Of a stretch of 15,842 nucleotides of DNA, positions 1 through 6,997 are shown in pieces. The stretch's first letter is position 1; each line of letters starts with the position of its first letter. The notes under the pieces are model-generated. The model searched no databases, was not told the DNA's origin, and saw nothing but the letters and a program-made list of their open reading frames with translations. The position numbers were made by a program, and so were the translations under genes. Source of the DNA: CAZBKJ01 sp964492495. GTDB lineage: Bacteria > Patescibacteriota > Microgenomatia > UBA1400 > UBA12028. The DNA lies in assembly GCA_964492495.1 (NCBI GenBank), contig CAZBKJ010000029.1, forward strand, positions 1 through 15,842. Reading direction: 5' to 3'.

Positions 1-87
1 TGCTACAGGTACTTGTTTCAGAATCTCTGAATATGTCAGTCCGTTTCTACGCAATTGTATGGCTTTTTTTCTTAGGTCTGTTTTCAT
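1..87 (-). CDS. N-terminus of a helix-turn-helix protein (partial)
   Basis: The reading frame is open from an ATG at 87 to the left edge of the window, giving 29 residues. It starts MKTDLRKKAIQLRRNGLTYS and continues EILKQVPVA. The pattern of a basic helix, then R-x-N-G-L-T/S-Y-S-E-I, then a helix entering V-P-V is the opening of a homeodomain-like or resolvase-type HTH. In many CPR proteins this pattern continues into a K-S-T-[LV]-S recognition helix. This suggests a DNA-binding protein, but whether the rest is a regulator, a homing-type nuclease or a recombinase cannot be seen. No Shine-Dalgarno sequence precedes the ATG. The gene is divergent from the one at 206, and the spacer carries palindromic TTCGAA boxes that this protein might bind. 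That last point is inference. Confidence 0.65.
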   Translation of the reverse strand, partial: MKTDLRKKAIQLRRNGLTYSEILKQVPVA

Positions 88-205
88 TTTCGAACTTCGA
101 ATATGTTGATATTTATATATATTAACTGTTCGAATTATCTGAAAGCAAGTACCACTACAGAATTGACTTTCTTCTCAAAAACCGCTACATCTAACAGTAG
201 AGTAT
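88..205. promoter_or_regulatory. Divergent promoter region with three TTCGAA boxes
   Basis: This AT-rich spacer separates two divergent genes. TTCGAA, itself a palindrome, occurs at 89-94, 96-101 and 129-134. The first two, separated by one base, abut the minus-strand start codon at 87. For the plus-strand gene, TTGACT (163-168), a 17-nt spacer and TACATC (186-191) form a reasonable sigma70-like promoter that would start transcription only a few bases before the ATG at 206. The TTCGAA boxes are candidate operators, perhaps for the divergent HTH protein. The sequence shows the boxes; their function is inferred. Confidence 0.4.
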
Positions 206-1126
206 ATGTCTTTTCAGCCTCATACCCGCATCAATTTCTCTCAAGCGCTTGCGCATGTGCAAGACAGAATCAAGCAATCTGAAGAACATTTTCACGAAAA
301 TTTTCCCACGGCCTCGCAAACATTCTCAAAACTGCAGATCAAACCACGAAAAATCCACGAGCACGCCAAGAAGCTGCTTGCCTCAACGATCACGGCTGGA
401 GCACTCCTGACCAGTGGTGTAAGTGCTGTGACACCACCAGAGCCTTTAGCGATCAAACAACCAGCACTGTCTTCAGAGCAAAAACAACAAAAACTCAAAG
501 AAGGTCTCCAGGCAGTTTTGCCTGCAAACAGCCTGGCACTCACCAAAGAACAAGAAGCTGAAATCAGTAAACTCATCAAAGAAACGTACGGGATTGAGGC
601 AGTGGCGGAGCTAGAAGGAAACAGACTGAATCATGCGTATGGAATTGTCGGTGGGGAGCAACATTTGCCTCGATTTCCGGGTGATACGATCAGTCAGCAC
701 GATGAGTATCAGAAATCAGGAATCACGCCAGGACGAAGCGCTTGGGGATACTTTGCAAACTCCAAAGAAGAGCTCACCGAAGATCTCATTCAAAAAGAGA
801 AGTACTATATGGCAGTTCAGACGCTGTATCTTCCTGATTGGAATACCAATACAAAATACCTCAAAGATTGGTATAAACATCGTGAGGTAATTGTCATCAA
901 CCCCACGACAGGAAAAACAATGCTTGCCGTGATTGCGGATGCAGGCCCTGCCAAATGGACAGGAAAACAATTTGGAGGCTCACCAGAAGTTATGCAGTAC
1001 CTCCAACTCTTTAAGGATGGAAACAAAGGGAAGGCAGTGTTGTTTTTTGTGAAAGACCCAGACCACTCACTTGCACTCGGAGTCCTTGAGCCACAATCAC
1101 CACAGATGATTGCGCAAACACAGTAA
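206..1126 (+). CDS. Membrane-anchored protein of unknown function, possible double-psi beta-barrel domain
   Basis: This is a 306-aa protein that I do not recognise with certainty. Residues 1-55 are polar and basic, probably cytoplasmic. Residues 57-77 are hydrophobic and Gly/Ala/Ser-rich and end in SAVTPPEP, so they could be an internal signal-anchor or a delayed signal peptide. Residues 80-135 look like a charged helical linker. Residues 145-295 form a compact domain with the pieces YGIVGGEQHLPRFPGD, GRSAWGYFA, V-I-V-I-N-P-T-T-G-K and V-I-A-D-A-G-P-A-K-W-T-G-K-Q-F-G-G-S-P-E-V. The TGK...VIADAGPA...S layout recalls RlpA-like double-psi beta-barrels, so a cell-wall role is possible but unproven. 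ATG 206 is the first start after the promoter and has no clear Shine-Dalgarno, so a nearly leaderless transcript is likely. The next gene begins 10 nt downstream, which suggests co-transcription. Confidence 0.75.
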   Translation: MSFQPHTRINFSQALAHVQDRIKQSEEHFHENFPTASQTFSKLQIKPRKIHEHAKKLLASTITAGALLTSGVSAVTPPEPLAIKQPALSSEQKQQKLKEGLQAVLPANSLALTKEQEAEISKLIKETYGIEAVAELEGNRLNHAYGIVGGEQHLPRFPGDTISQHDEYQKSGITPGRSAWGYFANSKEELTEDLIQKEKYYMAVQTLYLPDWNTNTKYLKDWYKHREVIVINPTTGKTMLAVIADAGPAKWTGKQFGGSPEVMQYLQLFKDGNKGKAVLFFVKDPDHSLALGVLEPQSPQMIAQTQ

Positions 1127-1136
1127 AGGCAGCTTT

Positions 1137-1481
1137 ATGAAAATACTTTTTTACGAACACTTGATAGATACCACTCCAATTGAAACACATGCCCAAACAC
1201 TTGGGTTTGATGAAGAAGAACAAGCAGAGTTTCTTGCGCATATCCACGAACTCCTCCATCAAGAAACTATAACCATTATTTTGACGCACTTGCCACAAGA
1301 GCATCATGCAGTCTTTGTGACGTCGTTTCTTGATGCACCACATAGAGAAGAGCATATTCATTTTTTGAAAAAACATGCACGTGAAGATATCGAAGAAGTT
1401 CTTAAAAAACATTTTGAAACAGTCATCGCACAGTTGATCGATCAGATGAGGCTTGAAGAGTCTTCTTCCGGAAATACTTGA
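1137..1481 (+). CDS. Small His-rich helical protein, unknown function
   Basis: This is a 114-aa protein. The frame is open further upstream (an ATG at 1110 overlaps the previous gene), but ATG 1137 is preferred because AAAGG lies about 7 nt before it and the product then opens MKILFYEHL. It is predicted to be largely helical and acidic, with LGFDEEEQAEFLAHIHELL in the first half and REDIEEVLKKHFETVIAQLI in the second. Thirteen of its 114 residues are His. There is no signal peptide or membrane segment. The size and the L-G-[FL]-x-E-E-x-x-x-x-F-L opening resemble small uncharacterised CPR proteins of the DUF5663 kind, but this is a weak resemblance from memory. It follows the 306-aa gene by 10 nt and is probably translated from the same mRNA. 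It is convergent with the operon on its right. Confidence 0.7.
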   Translation: MKILFYEHLIDTTPIETHAQTLGFDEEEQAEFLAHIHELLHQETITIILTHLPQEHHAVFVTSFLDAPHREEHIHFLKKHAREDIEEVLKKHFETVIAQLIDQMRLEESSSGNT

Positions 1482-1488
1482 CGAAGTG

Positions 1489-1519
1489 AGTCAATCAGAT
1501 ATTGCTCCTTTTATTGACT
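1489..1519. repeat. Inverted repeat between convergent genes
   Basis: AGTCAAT (1489-1495) and ATTGACT (1513-1519) form a perfect 7-bp inverted repeat with a 17-nt loop. It lies between the stop codon at 1479-1481 on the plus strand and the stop codon at 1519-1521 on the minus strand. It is the only structure in the 37-nt convergent gap, so it might serve as a weak shared terminator. The stem is AT-rich and there is no clean U-tract, so the functional claim is weak. Confidence 0.25.
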
Positions 1520-3381
1520 TAGCACGCGCGCAGGAACTTCACTGCCAGCAGACTATAGTCTGAAAGATCAACGACTCCGTCTCTATTGATATCAGCTCTT
1601 GGTGTCGTGATCGTTGCTTTTAAGAAATTAACCACCAGCACACTATAGTCTGAAAGATCCACAACTCTGTCTTGGTTGATATCTTCATTGCACGTCACAC
1701 TTGTGGCAGTGGGAGTAGGGGAGGACTGAGGTGTCGGTGATGTCGTCGTTGTTCCACTTGGCTTCATCACAAAAAGTTCTCCGCCATTGCCTTCGATGAC
1801 GATCACACCTTCCGAAGCGTAGGTATACCGGGGGAGCAGTCCTTCACTATACGCTCCTCGCACCGGGGTTGGTGGATCCATGATATTCCAGTACACCCAG
1901 AATCCAGGGCCTGGCCAATACTTTCCGTCCTGATAGAGTTCAAGTCCACAAGTCGTACGATGTGTACTTGGATTAAAATCCGCACATGATTTGATTCTGC
2001 GAATCACACTTGGATACTTTGTCGTCGTAATTTTATTTGCAATAGTTGCACCACGTGACGAGGAACGATCCGTCACTTTTGCAGTTTCCAAAGCCCCCCA
2101 GTGTGAATAGAAAATGACATTGCCAGCAAGTGAAATAGGACTTTGTTCATCGGTAATACGAACAATCCCTGAGTCATACTGCACAAAACGAAGGTCTCCA
2201 GCGACATACCCAGAAACAGTGGTATCATCTAACACCATCTCACCCATGTGCGATTCGTTGCGAAAATCAATATAGCTTTCAGTTGTTTGTGAGTTGCGAA
2301 ACACCATGTAGGCAACCTCTTTTCCGCCAGCAATTGGCTTGAGAGCAGGCAGAGATCCCGGCCAGAGTTGTGGGCCATCATTGACCAAGCCTTCCACACC
2401 ACCAGACCCAACAGCCGGGATAAACTTCTCAGTTCCAGTATCAAGGTTGAGTGCAAATAAATTTTTCCAGCGAGGATTTGTCTGTAAGAAGGTACGCGTC
2501 TCTGCGTTGGTGGTCGGGAAAGTACTTCGAAATCCAGGGGCACCGTACAGCCCATCGAGCCCAAGATTCATTCTGACAAAAACAATTCCATGCGACTCTG
2601 AGATGACCGGCCAGGTTCCATCAAAAGACAAGACAGTGCTGGCTGTGACTGTACTTGGTTTCACTCTCCATTTTTGCGCTCCATTTTGCACGTTCACTGC
2701 ATGGACATATAAATCTTTTGTGGCGTAGATAATGACTGACCTAGATGGTGAGAAGGCAGGGGGTGTGCTTGTTCCAGAATTGCCTTGATAGACCCATGAC
2801 TGCGTCATAGATGTCATACTCACTTTATGCAAGCTTCCATTCTCACTCGTCACATATGCGAATCCATCCGCAAGTAATACTGATTTGTTGAGTGGACTAC
2901 CTGCACTATATGTTCCCGCTACTTGTCCTGAATCTGCATTCACTTTATAGAGTGTTCCATTGGACGCTCCCGCAAACACCATTCGCGTTGCCGGATCATA
3001 CGCAGGAGTAGCTTTGAAGTTTGCTGACCGCATGTTCCACAGAACCGCACCTGTATCTTTATTCAAAGCATACAAGCCTTCCTGAAGAGCAGGAACATAA
3101 ATCTTTCCACCACCCAAGACTGTTCGTCCTTCCCAGGTGACACTGAGTGTCGAACTTCTCCCAGCATCATAAAAATGGTTTCCCGCACCACCTTGGGCAT
3201 CAGGGCCATTAAAGCTCCACGCATATGTCCACGGCAGTTGCGGTTCTTCAGATGTGTATCCAGTTCGCTGAGCATTGCCTGCATCTTGCGTCCATTCAAT
3301 TGCATTCGTTGGGGTCGCACAGAAGAACAAGAAAAGGAAGATGAACGGTAGAAGCCGATGGAGACAAAGAAATTGGGGCAT
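1519..3381 (-). CDS. Secreted PQQ-like beta-propeller protein with C-terminal dockerin
   Basis: This is a 620-aa protein. The signal peptide is residues 1-27 (hydrophobic core LLPFIFLFLFF, cut predicted after PTNA). Residues 28-535 carry repeated propeller blades of the PQQ-like/quinoprotein type: YVPALQEGLYALNKDTGAVLW, VFAGASNGTLYKVNADSGQV, AYVTSENGSLHKVS, IYATKDLYVHAVNVQNGAQKW. These mediate binding in many secreted proteins and do not require PQQ. Residues 540-561 are a Thr/Ser/Pro linker. Residues 564-620 are a dockerin with two calcium loops of the form D-x-N-x-D-x-x-x-D-L-x-D (DINQDRVVDLSD and DINRDGVVDLSD). Cys564 and Cys620 bracket the dockerin and could form a disulfide clasp. It is the last gene of the minus-strand operon, 11 nt after the glycosidase gene. 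It probably acts at the cell surface or in a secreted complex. No enzymatic motif is seen. Confidence 0.9.
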   Translation of the reverse strand: MPQFLCLHRLLPFIFLFLFFCATPTNAIEWTQDAGNAQRTGYTSEEPQLPWTYAWSFNGPDAQGGAGNHFYDAGRSSTLSVTWEGRTVLGGGKIYVPALQEGLYALNKDTGAVLWNMRSANFKATPAYDPATRMVFAGASNGTLYKVNADSGQVAGTYSAGSPLNKSVLLADGFAYVTSENGSLHKVSMTSMTQSWVYQGNSGTSTPPAFSPSRSVIIYATKDLYVHAVNVQNGAQKWRVKPSTVTASTVLSFDGTWPVISESHGIVFVRMNLGLDGLYGAPGFRSTFPTTNAETRTFLQTNPRWKNLFALNLDTGTEKFIPAVGSGGVEGLVNDGPQLWPGSLPALKPIAGGKEVAYMVFRNSQTTESYIDFRNESHMGEMVLDDTTVSGYVAGDLRFVQYDSGIVRITDEQSPISLAGNVIFYSHWGALETAKVTDRSSSRGATIANKITTTKYPSVIRRIKSCADFNPSTHRTTCGLELYQDGKYWPGPGFWVYWNIMDPPTPVRGAYSEGLLPRYTYASEGVIVIEGNGGELFVMKPSGTTTTSPTPQSSPTPTATSVTCNEDINQDRVVDLSDYSVLVVNFLKATITTPRADINRDGVVDLSDYSLLAVKFLRAC

Positions 3382-3392
3382 GATGGTTCATT

Positions 3393-6300
3393 CTAGTTCA
3401 GCTTAAATGCCACATCTTTGCTGACATTATCAACCCGGATTGTGACAGTGCCTGAACTATTACTTGTCACTTGCGCAGTAGTTGTGTTGGCACCAGTGTA
3501 CGTGTCATAGAACGTGACCGTATAGCTTCTGTTTGGTGTCATGGTAAATGTCACATCACCAGAAACAGGGGAGGGAACGCCACTATTCATCACTTTTTTC
3601 CAGGTATGATCTGAGTGATTGATCCACCCGTATGCTTTGTTCTTGGATGTATTGCGCTGTCCGAAAATACGGAACTTACCTTGTGAACTTGTTGCCGAGA
3701 TATTTTGATAGCCACCTTTGTTGATATCCAAGTCTTTGACAAAGTTTGCAAATGCTCTGGCATGTGGAGTACGACCACCAGTAATTTTCGAGCCATGTTC
3801 GCCATACCAATACCCGATCTCAAACATGGAGGAGTAGTGGAGCTGACTCCACAACATATTGTGGTACCAAACGCCAGGGTTCGCAGTTAAAAGTGCGGGA
3901 TCTGCATCATTGGTATTGGTAGAACCAGGAGCCATAATTCCGGTCTCTCCTCGTACGACCGGCCTGCCAATGTTTGAATTGATCACTGGCATCGCTTCAT
4001 CCAGGTACCACTGCACCATGTCATCTGTCGCTCCATAGTGATGAATATCTCCAAAATCAACGTCTGGGAATTTGGTCTTGTTACCCCAGAAAGTTGGCTC
4101 CCAACAACACCAGAAACTTGTATTCACCAAGTGTGGATGCGCATCCAAGTCATGCATCCATTTTCCAAAGATCTGTGTCGTTCGCGCATGTGATCCATCA
4201 CCTTTATCAGGAGGTCCTTCATTATTGAGTTCCCATCCAAAAATTGCTGTTGAGTATCCCAGGCGAGCGACGAGATATCTCCACCATTGTTTTTGAAGCC
4301 ATGTGGCTTTGGTGTTTTCTGGCTGGTAGTATCCACCACCGTGGTTCACAAACACTCCTGAACTAGAAATAGAGTTGATCAAACGATCATTTTTATCATG
4401 CACCACGTAGCGAAGGTTGATTCCGTTTGCTTCACCTTGGGCTACTTCTGTGTCAAAGAAAGCCATGGGGCGTTGCTCAATATATGTATGCCAATCTGCC
4501 TTGGGATTCCTGATCTGTTCTGCTCCTAAGCTTCCATTGGAGAGCACTTCACGAATCGAAAGTTCATCGATGAATGCAGATCCACCAGTCACGTTGTCCA
4601 TATAAATTGAGATTTCATCCCCACCACTTGTCGGTGTAAAACGTGTCACTACGGTATGCCAATCTTTATCTTGGCTAATCATTGGGATCCAACTCTGCGC
4701 TGAGCGCATTGCAGTCTCAAAATTGTCAGGTGGCCAATCATGATTTTTAATGACTAAGCCGTACGGAACACCAGATTGTTTGGGTCCAGTGAGTCCTTTT
4801 GTTTTGACACGGAATTTGAGTTGGTATGTTTTTCCCGCATCAATTTTTCCGCAGAATCCTTCATCAAGGAAACACGCGATCCACATTTTCCAACCATTTG
4901 GATAGTCAATCAGTTGGGAAATTTCACTGCTGGGGTAGTGCTCTAGATAGCTATAGTGAATACCATGACCTTCGTTTCCATGTCCTTCGCCACTACTCTT
5001 CCAGCGAGCCCAGTTTGAAGACCAAGCGCCTCTACCTGCCATCCATGGGCGATCATAGTTGATCGCTGATGGTGCAGAACTATTGTCTGGAATTGTCGCA
5101 CCTGACCATGTCATACCGATCGGCCAATGAATTGTTCCGTTACTATACTCAAAATAGCGTGTGTCATTTTTTGATACATCAATAAACCCAGGCTTGGAGG
5201 CAGCTACTGCATTGAACGAACCAACAGATGACGTTGTGGTGCCAGATTTGTCGGTGACCCGAATGGAAACTTGATGTGTGCCTGTTTGTTGTGGACTGTA
5301 GCGAAGTTTCCATGATTTATTTCCTGTGAGACGGTATGAACTCCCTGACTGTGTTGTTTCCTCATAGTAAAAGGCAGGGTGGGTGACTTGCGTTCCACCG
5401 GGGAGAGTAATCACTCCTTCAACAGTTACGCCCGAGTATCGCTCCACTCCGCTAGGAGGGTTTGGATCATGCATAAACATAAACTGATCAGCAACGGTCG
5501 TGACACCAAATGTCGCTTCGTATTTTTCATAGACTTTTGGAGAAGTCGTATTTGTTGAGATGTTTTGAATACTGGGTCCCGAACTCGTCCGTGTAATCAC
5601 GATTCGATCAGTCGATACCCGAGTATTGCCATCCGTAACAGTCAGCAAAATTTCGTTCTTTCCAACTTTAAGTGGAACTTCTTGTGACCATGACAGATTT
5701 TGTCCTGCGCTTATTGGGGTTATTCCTGCATCACCAGAATTGATATTGTCCCAGACTAGACGTGTGATTTGTCCTGATGGGACACTTGCACTTCCACTCA
5801 GAGTCACTTTATCCGCGCTGGTACTGTATGTATCAGTGGCCACTGGCTGGGAGATTTGCACAACAGGTGCCTGAGGATTGGTCACCGTGATTGTGATATT
5901 TTTGCTTACTTTTGCACCGTCATTGTCGTAGGCATGAAGTGTTGCAGTATAGACACCAGCAGATGTGTACGTATGGGTTGGGTCAGCAATACGCTCTTCG
6001 GAACCATCGCCAAACATCCATTGATACGTGGCAATCGATCCATCTTGATCATCGGCATTTGCCGTAAACTTCACCGCAAGTGGGGCAACACCACTGAGGA
6101 CCGCTGCTTGTGGATTTGTTGTCGGTGGAAGATTTCCAGTCTTTTCATACACCATGATGTCATCAAAATACAAATCCACGGTGGGTTCTGGACCCGAGAC
6201 TCCAAAGTTTATTCCAAGCCTGGTGCCGGTTGGGGTGAAGGTAAAGGCAATTTTATTCCAGACATTCTGCTGATAGATCTGATCGAGATTGTTCACTCCT

Positions 6301-6899
6301 CCCAATGTCGTGAAGCTGTCATTATTCACCGAAAAGGTACTGTATCCCCAGTCCTTTTCAGACATCGCGACCCACTTAAACCAGGCAGTTGCAACGTATG
6401 TTTTTCCGGGAGTGACGGTAGCCCAGAGTTGGCGAGGTGCAGTCGCTGCTGTAACACGAGCAGCATAATTTCCGGATCGCTTGTCTTGCGTTTGAACGCT
6501 GACACCTGACGAGGCTTCCCATCCATTGAGGTTTCCGGTCTCAAATCCACCATTGCTGACCACATTCACTACATTGATTGGCGTTGTGGAAGTCGGACTT
6601 GGAGATGTAGCGCAAGTGAAGTCATTTCGGAAAAAGTCAGAGACAAGTAAGGAATAGTCAGAGAGATCCACCACTCCATCTCTATTGATGTCTGCACGTG
6701 CGACAGAAATAGTGGGTTTTAGGAAGTTACTCACTAAAATAGAGTAATCGGAAAGATCCACAACTCGGTCTTGATTGATATCGGAATTACATGGATTGTT
6801 GCTTGCAAACACTGTGGGAATTGAAAGGAGGATATCAGAATTCACACGCGCAACAATGGTGAGCAGGATACACACGATAACGATCGCTAGTTTTTTCAT
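3393..6899 (-). CDS. Large modular secreted glycoside hydrolase (clan GH-A) with N-terminal dockerin
   Basis: This is a 1168-aa protein. An N-terminal signal (about 1-32, FA cut site) is followed by a dockerin (37-96, loops DINQDRVVDLSD and DINRDGVVDLSD, bracketed by Cys37 and Cys96). Next come a CBM4/9-like jelly roll (108-252, opening NGGFETGNLNGW), a PKD domain (262-342, WMFGDGS), an Ig-like domain (343-437) and a DUF5060-like beta domain (441-565). The catalytic barrel starts near 570 (GFIDVSKNDTRYFEY...WPIGMTW). A second CBM-like jelly roll (about 615-785) is inserted after its first strand, and the barrel resumes at FFDTEVA. GWELNNEG places the likely acid/base at Glu894 and VRGETG the nucleophile at Glu985, as expected for a retaining GH-A enzyme. 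DIHHYG lies between them. A C-terminal beta domain covers about 1065-1168. The GH family and substrate cannot be assigned by eye. Most dockerins are C-terminal, so this N-terminal position is notable. Confidence 0.9.
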   Translation of the reverse strand: MKKLAIVIVCILLTIVARVNSDILLSIPTVFASNNPCNSDINQDRVVDLSDYSILVSNFLKPTISVARADINRDGVVDLSDYSLLVSDFFRNDFTCATSPSPTSTTPINVVNVVSNGGFETGNLNGWEASSGVSVQTQDKRSGNYAARVTAATAPRQLWATVTPGKTYVATAWFKWVAMSEKDWGYSTFSVNNDSFTTLGGVNNLDQIYQQNVWNKIAFTFTPTGTRLGINFGVSGPEPTVDLYFDDIMVYEKTGNLPPTTNPQAAVLSGVAPLAVKFTANADDQDGSIATYQWMFGDGSEERIADPTHTYTSAGVYTATLHAYDNDGAKVSKNITITVTNPQAPVVQISQPVATDTYSTSADKVTLSGSASVPSGQITRLVWDNINSGDAGITPISAGQNLSWSQEVPLKVGKNEILLTVTDGNTRVSTDRIVITRTSSGPSIQNISTNTTSPKVYEKYEATFGVTTVADQFMFMHDPNPPSGVERYSGVTVEGVITLPGGTQVTHPAFYYEETTQSGSSYRLTGNKSWKLRYSPQQTGTHQVSIRVTDKSGTTTSSVGSFNAVAASKPGFIDVSKNDTRYFEYSNGTIHWPIGMTWSGATIPDNSSAPSAINYDRPWMAGRGAWSSNWARWKSSGEGHGNEGHGIHYSYLEHYPSSEISQLIDYPNGWKMWIACFLDEGFCGKIDAGKTYQLKFRVKTKGLTGPKQSGVPYGLVIKNHDWPPDNFETAMRSAQSWIPMISQDKDWHTVVTRFTPTSGGDEISIYMDNVTGGSAFIDELSIREVLSNGSLGAEQIRNPKADWHTYIEQRPMAFFDTEVAQGEANGINLRYVVHDKNDRLINSISSSGVFVNHGGGYYQPENTKATWLQKQWWRYLVARLGYSTAIFGWELNNEGPPDKGDGSHARTTQIFGKWMHDLDAHPHLVNTSFWCCWEPTFWGNKTKFPDVDFGDIHHYGATDDMVQWYLDEAMPVINSNIGRPVVRGETGIMAPGSTNTNDADPALLTANPGVWYHNMLWSQLHYSSMFEIGYWYGEHGSKITGGRTPHARAFANFVKDLDINKGGYQNISATSSQGKFRIFGQRNTSKNKAYGWINHSDHTWKKVMNSGVPSPVSGDVTFTMTPNRSYTVTFYDTYTGANTTTAQVTSNSSGTVTIRVDNVSKDVAFKLN

Positions 6900-6997
6900 A
6901 CAATCAATCTATTCTAACTCTTCCTTCAAGAGTACCACCACAAAAATCAGAGTTGCAATAGGGTACTGTTGAGTTCGTACCCAGGACATCGTGTTTT
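6900..6997 (-). promoter_or_regulatory. 98-nt intra-operon gap with TAGATT box and inverted repeat
   Basis: This is the only sizeable gap inside the minus-strand gene cluster. On the minus strand TAGATT (6911-6906) lies exactly 6 nt before the ATG of the glycosidase gene, a -10 position that would give a leaderless mRNA. TAGAAT (6916-6911) overlaps it. No convincing -35 is seen. GGGTAC (6961-6966) and GTACCC (6977-6982) form a 6-bp inverted repeat with a 10-nt loop, just after the stop of the upstream gene. It has no U-tract, so it is either a weak RNA hairpin or a protein site. Confidence 0.35.

Noticed and set aside
1479..1481. Recoded TGA (Gracilibacteria/Absconditabacteria code)
   Set aside because: TGA ends the 114-aa gene at a sensible place just before a convergent gene, and the other genes have no in-frame TGA, so the standard bacterial code fits.
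5856..6509. 217-aa plus-strand open frame opposite the glycosidase gene
   Set aside because: It lies wholly antisense to a well-supported modular gene and its product is Cys- and Ile-rich with no domain pattern, so it is a shadow frame.
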